Part shown: positions 46,216 through 58,896 of the stretch, piece by piece | How the letters are laid out: the number at the start of each line of letters is the position of its first letter | Numbering within the stretch: the stretch's first letter is position 1 | Assembly: GCA_013399855.1 (NCBI GenBank) | Contig: VXAY01002819.1 | Span: 360,045-424,044, forward strand | From: Oxyruncus cristatus | Lineage: Eukaryota; Chordata; Aves; Passeriformes; Cotingidae | Length of the DNA: 64,000 nucleotides | Reading direction: 5' to 3' | The notes under the pieces: generated by a model | Database searches by the model: none | What the model saw: only the letters and a program-made list of their open reading frames with translations | Told to the model about the DNA's origin: nothing | Made by a program: the position numbers and the translations under genes

Positions 46216-47868
46216 CTGCCTGTCCCTCACCATCTTAGCTCCCTTTCACCTTTTCCCCCAAGCCTTTATGCCCCAAGCTCAAGTCTGCTTGCTGGTTTTG
46301 TGCCCTACATCATAACACACCTCAAGGGGTCGTATCTGAGGCCCACAGGTAGAGGCAGAATTTTTTTTTTAGTAGGGTGAGAAAAACTGTGCAATAACAC
46401 AATAAGTCATCCCAGTGGTTAAGGTCTCTGGGATACAGGAGAGGGTCAAGGTCCAATGACAGACTCCCTAAGCCTCTCTGTGACTGCTGGGTGCTACACA
46501 AATACAGAATATTGCTCTCTTAGAGATGATTTGGGTAGGAACTATAAAGGGAGAGGCAGCAGGGCACAGCTATAAGAGGAAAAAAGCAGAAAATGGCATC
46601 TGTTAGCAAGCATCTAATTTAGTGACTATCCATAAACCAAGCAGTGTGAATAAGAGACATGAGTGCATCTCTCACAGGCCCTTGCTAATACTGTTTCACA
46701 CGGGCATCACAGCAAAAAGGAAGTCTTAGGAATGAGTAAGTTGAGTCCTTTGATTCATTATTCTCTCTAAAGTCCTAAAAGCCCCACAGTGAGACAGAAA
46801 GCATCGAAACAAACTCCAAGCAGCTTTTCTCTGATGCAGAGGAGGTTTACCATTTGGCAAGTAGTTGGCTTCTTTTACTAATGTCCTCCCTGCCAAGGCC
46901 ACAAGATTTTCTGAAATCCCCCTGCAAGAACAGTTGGCTTTCCAGCTGCAGTGCCCTCACGAGAGTATCCCTAATTTATCTCTGTGGGGATGAGAGGAGC
47001 TGAGAGAAAGGCATTCAGTTCCTGTTCAAACGAATCCCCCTTTGCTTTCAAAACAGCCCAGGAATCTCTCAGCTGGCATTTTCGTTCATGACTAAACACT
47101 GGTGGAGGGTGTAGTATGTGGCTTAAAGGAACAGCTCACTGTCAACACACAAAAAACTGCCAGGGTGGTGTTGCCTCTGCTTTGCAGCAGGACTCTGGGC
47201 TTTAAAGGGCTTTTACAACCTCCTTTCCTCTATATAATTAAAAAGTGATTATTTTTGCAACACAGGATGGAATCATGTTCAACAGCCTGATGACAGCAAG
47301 GAGCTAAAGCAGGGGAGGGGGAGGCACATTTTGCAAGTAGAGGATAAATGGCCTTCAAAAATTGTGGGGGAGGAACAGAAATTGCAAGGAAAGGAGAGGC
47401 TGGAAGTGAAAGGAGAAGCTATTCAATTCCTGTAGGGGTGTAAATTTTGGCAAAGTGCTTGCTTCAAGATCAGGGTTGAGGTCCATTTAGCAGAGCAGTG
47501 GGGGAGAATCTGAAAACCAAATTAGAAAAGACAATTAATTCTCCCCAGTGCCCTCGGTGCAGGCTCAACTCAGCACCCATTGCAGCTATTGGAAATCTTC
47601 CAAATGACTGTACTGACCCTCAAAGCCTTCCAGCAAGGCCTGGACCAGGAACCATTAGCAGGAGCCATCCAGATCTGAACACAACCCAGAGTCTCTGAAG
47701 GGGGTATCCCACATAACAGGCATCTCGTCAGCTCTGTGGGGAACAGGCCAAAGCCTTCTGCTGGACTGCAGATGAAGGCACAAGTCAAGACAGGAAACTG
47801 TTTAAAAAAAGCAGGCTGGCCTCACTGATTGCACAGCTGGTCATTTGTCTTTAGGAAGGGCAATACCT
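46216..47868. other. Unique non-coding sequence
   Basis: A region at about 46400-46530 (ccagtggttaaggtctctgg, then gtgctacacaaatacagaat) faintly resembles another MIR-like SINE on the plus strand. It is too weak to list separately. No gene is recognised. Confidence 0.5.
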
Positions 47869-47930
47869 TGGGTGTTGGAACTAGATGATCTTTAAGGTCC
47901 CTTCCAACCCAAACCATTCTATGATTCTAT
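47869..47930 (+). mobile_element. CR1 LINE 3' terminus, plus strand
   Basis: The terminal 62 bp of CR1 are very well preserved: gggtgttggaactagatgat, ctttaaggtcccttccaacc, and caaaccattctatgattcta. Extreme 5' truncation is typical of CR1 insertion. The good match suggests a comparatively young copy. Confidence 0.93.
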
Positions 47931-48256
47931 ACCTTTTTTGCAAAGATGAGGATTAAATTCAACTTGCTTGGCAGTTCAGGGGAGCGGCAGTGGAGGCAGT
48001 TATGACGTGTCGAGGGCCATCAGCTCACATTTGTCCCATGCAGCAATCCAGCCAGACACATGTTAAGCCAGCACCACGCTAATTTAGGCTTGACAATGAC
48101 TGAGCAGCCCATGGAACAGGCAGAGCCCACTTGTGATGCCTGTGAAAGCTACCACGGCAGTGCCACTACTTGCATGTGAAGCAGCCAATTTAAATTTGGC
48201 CCTTACCCATCTTCAAGAACAGCAGCCTCAGAGTGATCACACTGTATTTAGAGAAA
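47931..48256. other. Unique non-coding sequence
   Basis: Nothing is recognised. Confidence 0.55.
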
Positions 48257-48291
48257 GCTCTCTCTCTTTTTTTTTTTTTTTGCTTTTTTTT
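48257..48291. repeat. CT/poly-T tract
   Basis: A short CT run leads into T15 (48267-48281) and, after GC, a second T run to 48291. A plus-strand frame reading through it (poly-Phe) is an artefact. Confidence 0.9.
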
Positions 48292-48543
48292 AAGCAGCTC
48301 TGGCACTGATTTCAAAAGCAGGCAGACAGTTTGGTCCTTTCAAGAATCCCTTGGATTCAAGAATCAAGAACCTGAAAGCTTTGGGGCACTTTTGTTAAGA
48401 GCCCACAAAGTGCTTTTGAACAAGGGACTTGGCCTCTTGAAGGCATTTTGCTACCAGGGGTGCTGCTGTGGGTTGTACAGTTGGACAGCTTCACACTGGT
48501 TCCACAGTGCAGACACTGATTCAACACCTCCCTGTATTCAGTT

Positions 48544-48640
48544 TAGACATTTTTTCCTCATTTTTACAGGCAAAATAACCGCTTAAATTTGACTTTGCAA
48601 CACTAACTTGCCCAAGATAATAGGATAGATGAAAAGAAGA
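48544..48640 (-). mobile_element. Possible MIR-like SINE remnant, minus strand
   Basis: The text tttttcctcatttttacagg, caaaataaccgc, and acttgcccaagataatagg recalls the reversed MIR phrases 'cctcattttacagatgagg' and 'acttgcccaaggtcaca'. Internal parts do not match well. Confidence 0.3.
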
Positions 48641-48659
48641 GCTGACTAGCAGGAAAATA

Positions 48660-48800
48660 TAATAAAAAGGTGCTTGACTGCGTGAGTCAGTCCCGGCTCC
48701 TGTGTCAGCGGCACAATTAGTCCTCCCCTTGCAGGCCGCATGGTTTGGTGTTGCATTTGACAGACAAATCAATCCTCCCCTTCTTCTAAGCACTGTCTAA
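48660..48800. promoter_or_regulatory. Candidate regulatory patch with AP-1 type site
   Basis: TGAGTCA (48683-48689) is a consensus AP-1 site. Together with TGACT (48675-48679) it forms an inverted pair, and tgtgtcagcggc follows. Downstream are cacaattagtcc, gcatttgacagac, aaatcaatcc and tctaatgaataaatc. The mixture of TAAT-type words and CpG gives the patch a conserved-element look. This is inference. Confidence 0.25.
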
Positions 48801-50119
48801 TGAATAAATCAGCAAGGTCACTGGTGCTGCTGCTTCACCCTTTCCCTGCCAACCAGCTGGAGCTGGACCTGCCGCCTGGCTCCATCTGCTGTGCCTTCCA
48901 AGAGGATCCAAGTGTCCAAGGGAGCAAGGTGGAGCAGCTGAAACACATGACTGGGCAGCAAAAGTCCCTGGGTTTGCTGCTGACTAATGTGCTCTCTTGG
49001 GCAAATCACACCAACCCCTTAGGCCAAACAGCACGTTCACTCAAGCATATCTTGTCTGCTGAGCCAGCTGTGGAGGGACAGGGGGAAATCAAGGAACACC
49101 GCAGAAAGGAAGAAGTACCAAAGGACTTGAGTTCACTGCTTGGAGTGGGAGCTGCCACGTGGCAGCCAAGGGGGCAGGATGCCACAGTCAACCCCAACCC
49201 AGCCAGCCTCAGTTCAGACCCCTCCTGCCGGGCAGAGCCCCCAGCTCAGTAGGTGCAGGGCTTTGCTGGACAGCTCTCGATGGTTGTGCCATCACCATAA
49301 ACAAATTGCTGTAATGATCTGCTCTTGTGCATGCAAAGGGGCCACGAGCTAGTTGATGCGATAGCAACAACCCCAGCAGTAATTTACTCAGCACCAAGTA
49401 TGTTGAGTGTTTTCAAAACAGCCAGGCAGATGAGGCTGCTGCCTCAAAGCACCCGCTCTGAATGGAGAGGATGGAGAGATGGCAAAACAAACACGAGGGG
49501 AACGGGTGAGGATGGCAGCATGTTCCAGACCTGCCAGGTGAAGCTTCTGGCAGCACACGTGTTGCAAACCTTCCCCCAGCCCCATCCAGTTGTTCTTGCT
49601 TTTTTTTGTTTTACCCAAGGCTCTTCCCATGGAGGATTTGCCCCAGAACTGTATACAAGGCCTCCATCCCCTCCAACTACTTCCCCAACCATAGAATTTC
49701 TCATTTCCTATCTAGTTGCTTCACTCTCACAGCTGCCTTCACTTCAGCACCCCTGAAATTCCAACAGACCAAGGAATAACACAGTACCAAAATGCTTTTA
49801 GGGAGCCCACAGAAAGTGCTTCTCTCGGCCTGAGCCACAGGCTGCTGTAAGGGGTGAACAGGATTTCTGTGGCAGCCACAGGAGTGGTTGGAAAGAGGGA
49901 GGCAAAGGAAGAATCAGTTGAGAAGGCAGAGGCAAGTGCTGAAGGGGAAAGAGGTGACACAAAGCTCACTAGGCCTTGACACTGCCAGTCAGTTCCCCAG
50001 GACCACCCTGTCCAACGCTGGCTGTCCTCCTTCCCGACCTTCTGTTGCCCTCCCAAGCTGACAGGCTGCTCTCCATCACCCCTTTGCTAGACTGGGAAGT
50101 CCCTGGAAAAAGCTCCTGC

Positions 50120-50133
50120 CTTCCCTCTGCTGG
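50120..50133 (-). promoter_or_regulatory. Possible CTCF-binding word
   Basis: Read on the minus strand, CCAGCAGAGGGAAG matches the commonly used CTCF core CCASYAGRKGGCRS at 13 of 14 positions. One such match in 64 kb is not significant alone. Confidence 0.2.
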
Positions 50134-52671
50134 CTCTGAGGGCCTGTGATGCTATGGGAGCCAGTGGCTGCTCAACCTCTAATTCTCACCCACACACCCG
50201 TGTGATTTGTGGATGTGCTGGCACACAAGCACTTGGGAGAGCTGCAAGAAACTTGTGCAGGGATAACCCAGTATCCTGGCACAGCAGGAGAACCCTGAAT
50301 ACAAACAGCCATGGGCAAAAGAAGAAAGTAGAGCAGAAGGGAGAGCAGAGGCAGGAGGAGGAGACTGTGTGGATTTGCAGAAGGATCAGAGGAGCCAAGC
50401 AGTGCACCTCAGTGCAAAGCAAGTGATCCAGCAGGAAGAAAGCAAGAGGCTGAAGAAGTCCTTGGGAAAATGACCTGTCAATTAGTCCCTTTTCCTTGAT
50501 ATTGCAATGAGGATAAGTTACCTACCACTAACTTAGCCACCTGAAATGGGCTGGGAAACCCTGGTCCTGAGGGATCATTATGGCTTGAAGTGTATGTGCC
50601 TTCACCATACCAACTTTGCCCATCAATGAGATAGGGGAAACTCCTAGGAAAACACCAGAACAAATCCTCTGCCTTGGCTGGGTTAGCCAGAGCGAATCGC
50701 TAACAGACTACCTGAGTTATTAACTGCAAGTTCCATTTAGATACGATGCAAGAAGAGGAATGCTGTAATGCCTTTCTTGCCACGCAGCACACTGAAACCA
50801 CTTCTGCTTGAGCCCAAAAGCTCTCTGAACCGCCTACTGCCCTGACTGGCTGTTAGCCACAACATCAAGGAAAGGCCTGCCAGCTACAGAAGAAGAGAGA
50901 ATACCCATACAGTAATAAAAGACGACTAACTGCTAGGCCATTGGTACAGATATTAATTACAAATACAGCTTTCTGCCATGCAGGCATTCTAGTTATCATA
51001 TAAACAACAAGTTCAACTGCCTCTTTTCATCACATTGATGGAATAAGAAGCAAGCAGTCCTCTGGGCTAGTATGAATCACCAAAATGCAGCCACCCCTAG
51101 GGTGGGATGCAACTGTGTGCAGTGACAGTTCCTAATCTATTAAGGGAGAAATGAGCATGACTGAACCAGCCAAAACAAAAGACAGAATTGAAGCAAGGCA
51201 GAGAGCGCCAAAATTTCCCCCGCCACAACTTTCCTAAAGCCCAAGGAGAGAAACCAAAGGCACGTCTCTGCAGCTGGCCCTGATGCAGTGACCCTCATTA
51301 GTGACTCCAAGGGCTAAAAGCACCTCAGGTGCTCACATCCCACCTTGGAAACACACCCACTGCTGACCGTTTGCACCGTCCCCGCTGGTGTAAGTGTGGT
51401 GGGGGCTGAGGATGTTGTAAGGACAGAGCAAAGCACCAGGAAGATGAAGAGCCTGTTGGACCTTGCAGGAGGCATTGCTCCATGCACTGCAACATGTAGC
51501 ACCCCCTCCCACACCACAGGAAACAAGAGCACTGTGGGAGGAAAGATGTGTGGTTGTCACCAGCTTGGCTTGGACTCCCTTCACTGCCTTTCCTCTGCGT
51601 TTGCCGGGTGGAGGAGTTACCTCTGTGCTGATTTCGGGATGCCAAGATGCACAAAACCTGCAGCCTGCTTTTCTGTTGGTCTGTTTGACCATCCAACACA
51701 TCTCCCCTCCTTCTCCCCTCGCTGTCTTTTACAGCAGTCTGTATACAGGTACTCAGTAGATGCTCAGCTGTAAATCTCGCTCTAACGCAATAATATCAGC
51801 TTTCTGAAAACAGACATTCATTGTCAGCGAGCACAGGAACCTGGGGTTTTGCAGACAGTGAGGCTATTAAATGCTGCTGTCAGAACAGGTTTATTTGACT
51901 GCATCAGCTTTTGTAGATATAAGCCAACTGGAATTTAGTACTGCTTGCAATCACCCCTAGCACCCTAGCAGCCGGGGTGTACAGGCAGTGGCCACTGCCT
52001 TCCAGCCCACAGCTGCCTGCTCATGTGCAGAACACGCAGCACAGTCACCAAGCCACCAACACAATAGCAAAACCAGGCCTCAGGTCCATGAGTGAAACCA
52101 AGCTTTAGGGTGCTTTTTGTCTCCCTCTGGCTTGAAAGACGAAATTACCCCAAGTTTAAGTTATCAAAGGAGTGTCAGCAAGGTCCTGCTCTCCCGTAAA
52201 TGCAGGCAAGCCTGGAACCAGGGGACTGGACAGCAACCTCCCCAACAGGATATAGTCCCACAGCACCTGAGTCAGGCAGTCAAAAACAGGTCTATTAATA
52301 GATCATCAGGCAAAAGTAGGGTAACAAACCAGGTCTGAGATCAATCCAGGAAATCCAAACAATCTTCAGTTCAGGAAAGGGCTGGGAGCAGGTACACTGA
52401 AGCTCAGGAGAGGAAGCTCAGGCCTTAAATGGTGCTCCAGGGCTGGTGGGCAAAGGGGTGGATAGAGGTCCAGGTGAGGGTGCCTATTAGTGCACTCTCT
52501 GCCCTGAGAGGGAACTGTAGTGTTCCAGGGCACAGCTCTGCTGCCCTGGTCGTGAGGAAGAGTCTTCTGAAGGGAACAGGGCCGCTCGAAGTTGTTCCTT
52601 CCTTCCAGAGCTGCTGTCAAAGAGTATCGAGCTGAAGACGATGAGGAAGGTGCAAGAGATGGCAGACAATG

Positions 52672-52738
52672 AAGTAGGAAGGGAAGATGACAGAAGGGAA
52701 GAAAAGGGAAACTAAGAGAAAGAGAAGGCAGACAAAAA
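52672..52738. repeat. Purine-rich low-complexity tract
   Basis: The plus strand is almost all A and G (gaagtaggaagggaagatga type) over about 65 bases. Confidence 0.75.
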
Positions 52739-54393
52739 ATTATGATTGCTGCAGAGAGGCAGGAAATCCTTCCTGCTCTCGTAAAACACAGTCCATCCCG
52801 CCAGTCCCTTCCGCCAAGCCCCACTGGGAACACCAGACAGCACTGCTGTGCCTTGAAAGCAACTTTCCTCTTCAGTGCAGACAGGACAGGCTGGTGCCTG
52901 GAGCCCAAACCACATACAGCACTTCTGTGACCCAATGACCCCATTTCCCACTTCAGTAGCAGGGTTAAGAGAAGGGACAGTTTTCAGCAGCCAGCATAGT
53001 GGGAGGATCTATCTTGGGACCACAGAGGCAACATCTCCTCTGCTGAGAATCCCAGGAAGAAGTTTTGCTGCAGGACATTTGGAGAGATGACCCAGATCCC
53101 ACAAGGGTGCTCAGCAGATGCTCTGTTACAATGACCAGCTCTTGCTGCAGATAGCTGAAATTTATTCCTTACAACTTTCAGGGGAATTTGAAGGAGATTT
53201 TCTTGTTTCACACAGCTTACTTCATGAAACTAGAAATAAATTGGCCCTTGTTTTCCTGGAGCGTCCAAAACAAAGCCAAATTCCCCATGTCCCAAATGAC
53301 CATCTCTTCACCTGCTGATCCACATGCTAGAGTGCAATTTGTGTTCTCCCTGGAAAAAGGAGTTACCTTGCAGAAGCAGCCCAGGATCAGTTTCTATCCC
53401 AGTGGAAACCCTACAAAGCCACATCTTAACTGCTTAGTTGCACGGTTATCCAGCCCTGTGAGACTCATTGCCAGGTCCTCCCAAGCTATAAAAGCCAAGA
53501 AGTTATATTAGAGATCCGAGTGTAAGAGGACAGTGTAAGACAGCAGCATGAACTGCTGGACTGAAACAAGTGAGAGGGAATCAGGCTCTGCCTTTGGGGC
53601 CATCACAGCTCTTTTAGGGTCTCTACAAAGCAACAACAGAGCTACAGGCAATAGAGCTGGGCCCATGTGTGGAGGGCACAAGGGAGAGAACAGGGGCAGG
53701 GCAAACACTAAGCAACGTGGACAGCCCTTTGTAGTTCAGCCAGGTGCCCGCTAGATCATTCCCTGGCTAAACAGGGCATATCCAACAAAACTCCTCATTT
53801 CTGCTTTTATGAGATTTCCAAAGCTGCTTGGGGGAATATCTAAATTCCACTTCAAATTAATGTGAATCAAGCACTGAAAGCCCTATGGTAACTTGGCAAA
53901 TCTCTGCTTTAATATAGAGCCTCAGTGTAATTAATATCAGATTGTGGAGCTCTGGGATGTACTGCAAGGAGGTCACTGGAGCGTCTCTGGCATTTTCCTG
54001 AAGGCCTAAATTTAGGCTGAACAATAAAGAAATTGCACGGGGCAAGCGCAGAAGCTTTGTGGCTTTGGAAGGACACTGCCTCCCTCCATATCAGCTTACA
54101 CAAGTAGGGTTCAGCCCATGCTCCTCATGTCCCTGGGAGCCCAGGAATTAATTTTGAATCGGATTAGCAGGCCCACTGTCAGAAGTCTGGAACTCATTTT
54201 GCAGCATTCAGCACCTCGCTTCGGAAACCTCACAAGGTGTACCAACCAAAAACTTGAAGATTTTTGAGGAAGACAACCTCAGTGCATCGTCCTGCCACAG
54301 CAACTCTATTATTAGTACAGGCCAAGAGCCCAGCCACTCCTCTCCAGCAGAATCAGCTTCATTTCTGTCTCTCCACACACAGTTATCACAGGC

Positions 54394-54423
54394 TTTGAAT
54401 GCCCACACTTGTGGGCATTCAAA
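54394..54423. repeat. Near-perfect 30-bp palindrome
   Basis: TTTGAATGCCCACA (54394-54407) and its exact reverse complement TGTGGGCATTCAAA (54410-54423) are separated by only CT. Fourteen-bp perfect arms within 30 bp of each other have a chance expectation of about 0.01 in 64 kb under even composition (my estimate). It could be a small hairpin or cruciform, a symmetric binding site, or the product of a local inverted duplication. I do not recognise it as the end of a known transposon. Confidence 0.92.
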
Positions 54424-57400
54424 AATGTGCTTGTCAAACAGTACTACCAGGGCACAGCCACCCCAGGGCTCTGCACCCAGAGCGTCTCCCCACAGCACAG
54501 CCCCTCAGAGCTGACCCCTGAGGGAAGCTGTCCCCAGGCACTCGCTGGCCTGCTGGCTGCCAGCGCTGCCAGCCCAAGGGCATGATTGAGAGCAAAGTCC
54601 CCCCCAAAACTGCACGCTGAGAGGCCGACAAGGCTTCAGCCACGCAGAGCAAGCCCACCCCACAAGTAGCACAAGACAGGGAGGCAGGGATATCCCCAAA
54701 GTGAGAGCCTTTCCTACGGGAACTGGTCTGAACACAGAATGCACAGCAAGGTACATTCAGTTGTGTAACTGCACGTTACAACCAATGGTTGCCTTAAATC
54801 GACAGAAAATAAGGTAGTGAGAAGCAGACACCGAAACAATGAGAAGAGACCAGGAAGGAGGTCTCTAAAGGAGGTCTTTGAGCTTCTAAATAAATCTGAC
54901 AGGGAACATTCATCTTAAATCAGGGTTGCCATCAAGCCAGCTGAAATCTGCACGTCCAATTTTGCTGTCACCCTGCCAGTTGCTGGGGCGGAAGATGGCC
55001 AGACATACTGTACATGTCCAACTACACTGACTACCTTGGTTCTGATCATCTTAAACTCCACTCACAACAGAACCACACAGGTCTCACATCAATTCCCAAG
55101 ACAAGCCCAAACTTCTTTAAGTGGAGTCAGGAGCGCTGTGCAACTAAAGCATGGACACGATGCATGTTGGACTCCCTCTGATCCAGGATTTAGCACAAAA
55201 CCTCCCATCATAAACACAAATAGCTCTCAGCCCGAGTCCAGACACATTTTTGTTGTGGGTGTGAGCAGAGAGGAGATGCCATATATTTCTTCCTTCCTGC
55301 AGTCCAAATCACTCCCATCTTGGTAGCTTTCCAAAGCCTTTTCATAGTTTCCCTTAAAGAGACACATTGTCCCACAGCTGGCCACAAAAATCTCCCACAG
55401 TATCTCAGCACACAGAACTATGTCAAAAGCTCTGAGTACACAAGGCAAGAGAGACCAAACACAGAAGACTCAGGGATGAAGGTGGAATTTCCAGGATGGA
55501 CACTTTTAGCACAGACAGCTTGACCCAGCTCCAGTACCTCCCAGGCCAACCAGCCTATGTCTCGCCTCAGAGAATTTTTACACCATATCGAATAACTTTT
55601 GGTAATCACGTGAATAACCTCGTGAAAGGAAGGCAGTGGGTGCTTTAAGCCATGAGAATGGGGCTACCAGCTCTCACATCCAACCTCAGACAACTAATCT
55701 GGGAGGAAAATGATTTTAACTGGTCAGAAACCAACCTTTTTGGGGGAGGAATGAGATTTTTCCAAGGCATTCCACTACAGCCTTATTTGGCCACTGGCAA
55801 GCCATCATTATAAGTCAGCTTCAGTAGGAGAAAATCAAGACAACCTTGACATCTCCAAAAATCCAAGTCCTCCCCAAAAACCTGCACAGCTCACGGAAAA
55901 GAAGGGTTAAGAAGAAAACAGCAATTTTCTGCCTGGCATTCACATAGTTGGATTCTAGCCTGGAAATAAGGGAATAGAGAAAAACACTTGTAAAAAATAT
56001 AAACACAATGTACTCAAATCATGCTTCCATTGACTTTGAATAGTGTTATGCCTGGAGTGAAATGGCTCTGTTGGGCTTAAGCTTGTCCTCACAAATGCAT
56101 TCTGGGTTCTCAGCAATGCCATGGGAACTGCATGGGCATCTCCAAGGGAAGAATTTGGCCAGCGACACTTAACCACTTAAAATTCCATGGTTATTTGCAG
56201 AATACAGGCCAGAGTCCCATAAAAGCAAAACAATTTGAAGAAAAACATATTCCAGAATGACTGTGAAATAGCAAACTGCACCCTCTTCTCTCATCAACAC
56301 ACATCAGTTTACGAAGTGATCAGCACGGGTATTGATTCAGCAAAGGAAGAGGCAACATTTACCTAAGCACCTGCACTTATGGTGTGTTAGAGCTACCAAA
56401 CAGACTGTAAGCACAGCAATCATTTACCATGGGACAGAAGTCTCTATCATTTCAGCCTTGAAAGAGCCATGAAGCTGTAGATAGCATCCTCCAAAATGTG
56501 CATTTTGGCAGCATGGGAATATGTCATTCTGTGCTAGAGCCAGTGCCTTCTGTTTTGGGTCATGTTGCCTCGAATGAGCTGCTGAAACCGATTCTCACGT
56601 GTTCTCTCTCTTGTTGCTGTACTCTTCCCTTAAAAATCCCTGTGCCTGGCACTTGAGCAGGAATTTCTCTCCAGCCTTCTCCTAAGGAAGAAATAGCAAC
56701 CACAGACTGCAGCAAAGAAAGCACAAGAACTGTTCATGCCTCTTCCCACACTGTTGTCATGTTTCTCCCACAGTCCCCACCTGCTGAAGCCAGCCTGGGT
56801 GTTGTGAACAGCAGAGGAGTGGTTTATGCTCATCCTGGAAAATCCCCAGCCCTCTACTCCACTCAGGTGCTACTCAGTCCAATCCACCCTTTCTAACCAA
56901 ATCCCCCTATTCCCATATCCCAACCCTACAACTGGTTGTTCAGCAGCTGATTCCAGGCGTAAAAGAATAGCAAATGTAAGTAGTGCCCCTGAGGCTCTCA
57001 GCAGAGAAATCTGAAATACCAGGAATCAGTTTAAAAGGGCTGAACCACCTCCCAAAGCAGACATTGATGTGTCCACAGCACGTTTTTGTGGGCTGTATTT
57101 ATGAGCATTTTCCAGAATAACATCACTGCTATCATGCAGCCCCAGCACACTGCACTCCCTGCAACGTAAGGAGCTGTGTTGGACTTCAAACACCATGAAC
57201 CCAGAGCAGGACTCACCTCTGCAACAAGAGTCTATTTTTTGGAAATGCTTTTGTGAGGAATGGCATCTCCTCACCACTGAGACAGCAAATCTAAACCCCA
57301 AAGCGTTCTCAGCCCAAGGCAAGGGCCCTAAAAAGTGCTCACTGCCCCATGAACATTATTAGCATGTTTTATGTGTCACTGAGTAATGTTTGTAGGTTGA

Positions 57401-58379
57401 TACCAGAAAATGCACATAGGCAATCCACTGCCAGCACCTTCAGTGTCTGTGTTGGCAGGGGAGGAAACCCAGAAAAGAGGATATAAAAAGCAGATTTAAA
57501 ATTATCTATAATTTCTTTTTGTCGGCTATTGGAGCAGAAAGGACTGCATCCAGAGAGACAAGCAGCTCCTGCTCTGCTCACACAGCACCTTTTGGATTTA
57601 GTCCCATCTCAGTTTTGTCACCATTTCAGGAATCACACAGACACTAATGTGTCCCTAAAGCCACCTAATTTACCACTCTCCTATCAGAGCTCCCTCCATG
57701 ACACGCAGCACACTTCAGCAGAACAGGGCAGAATCAGGTTTGCTTCCAGCTTGCACTCTTTGATTGGTACAGAGAGGACTCTGGGGGTCCCCAAAAGAGT
57801 CTTAGACTTCATCCCCCCCTCTCAGCACATGCAGGAGCACTTTCAGGGTGTGCCAGCCTTTAGCTGAAATGACCAGGCCGCGTCAGCAAGTGGGACAGCT
57901 GGGGCAGAGAGAGTGGCGCAGAACTGGCGCCGTAACAGCATCAAGACCGAGTCATTTCAGTGCCATTTGGTAGCAGGGATATCTGGAATCACAGCGTGGC
58001 TCTGGCAGCAGCACAATGCCAATGGCTTCCAGGCACTCTTTGTAGCAGTAATGCAATTCCACACCGTGATCAGCTTTGTGCAGGTGGAGCTGCCAGCACC
58101 CTCAGCAGGTACGGCCAGGAGACACTTCTCGTTCCCAGCCGATTTCAACATACTGGTGAAAACTGCTTCATAATCTCATGTTCTCCCAGAGCCGAAGAGT
58201 GTTTTGAATCATCTCTGAAAAATCACTTCAGCTGCTTGTGAGCTACAGAATGATGAAAAGCACACTCTGGGGAAAAAAAAAAGACAACCAACAAAACCTT
58301 CCAGCCAGAAAACATGTCTGGTGCTTTAGACCCAGCACAGGGCACCTCAATGAGGAGTCTGTGCTTTCCTAAACTGGAA
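54424..58379. other. Unique non-coding sequence
   Basis: No gene or repeat family is recognised. Frames are short and overlap on both strands. Confidence 0.55.
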
Positions 58380-58640
58380 GAACTTTCACTTTGATTTAAC
58401 AAAGTTATGAGTGTATGAAAATTGCATACTTAGAATGCAATGTAGTAGAAGCCTTTGTGCAGTCTTAACTACGCATTAGCATATTCTAAGTCATTAAATT
58501 ATGTGTCGCAAATTGTTTTTCTGTTAATTATTTCAGTTATGGACATTATTATTTTCCATTTTGGAAGACAGAATCTATTTCATGAGGGTTAATAATCCTG
58601 CTAACTCCTCTTTCCTAAACTGTTCATTGCTGCTGATAAG
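58380..58640. promoter_or_regulatory. Candidate AT-rich regulatory patch with nested inverted repeats
   Basis: ATTGCAT (58421-58427) pairs with ATGCAAT (58435-58441). The overlapping ACTTAGAAT (58428-58436) pairs with ATTCTAAGT (58483-58491). The two pairings are mutually exclusive in part. Surrounding words include gcattagcat, tcattaaatt, ctgttaattatttcag and gggttaataatcc, and CpG is kept in gtgtcgcaaatt. This looks like conserved non-coding DNA, but no alignment was available. Confidence 0.3.
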
Positions 58641-58896
58641 GTTCCACCTGCCTTTGTTAGACTGTAGGCTTCTAGCTCATTTATAATTGGATACATCCTG
58701 TACCAAGTATCTCTAGAAGTGCTGATATGATATCCCAGATGGTAATATTCTCTCTTTTCTCTGCATCTAATTTCAGAAAAAGGCTCACTGACAGCTAGTA
58801 TTTAAAGGAAATTTGTGTAAGGAGACATGGTAGGTGATCTGATCTGCTTTATATTGGGGATGGGTAAATCCATTCAGATGAAGAAGAAAAGCAGAG
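58641..58896. other. Unique non-coding sequence
   Basis: An AT-rich continuation of the preceding patch, with nothing specific recognised. Confidence 0.5.

Larger units (their letters stand above)
48801..54393. other. Unique non-coding sequence
   Basis: No gene is recognised. A short phrase at about 48975-49025 (ctcttgggcaaatcacacc, ccccttaggc) resembles the MIR centre, and a CTCF-like word lies at 50120-50133 (minus). Purine-rich DNA is present at 52672-52738. The 192-codon minus-strand frame at 52366-52944 is Ser/Leu/Pro-rich because it reads that purine tract in reverse. Confidence 0.55.

Noticed and set aside
46400..46530. Possible MIR-like SINE on the plus strand
   Set aside because: The 'ccagtggttaagg' start and 'ctacacaaatacagaat' end fit, but the middle does not. 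A profile search would be needed.
48975..49025. Possible MIR centre (cttgggcaaatcac)
   Set aside because: The phrase is only about 30 bases, with no supporting flanks.
52366..52944. 192-codon minus-strand frame
   Set aside because: It reads the purine tract at 52672-52738 in reverse, giving a Ser/Leu/Phe/Pro-rich segment. It looks like a composition artefact.
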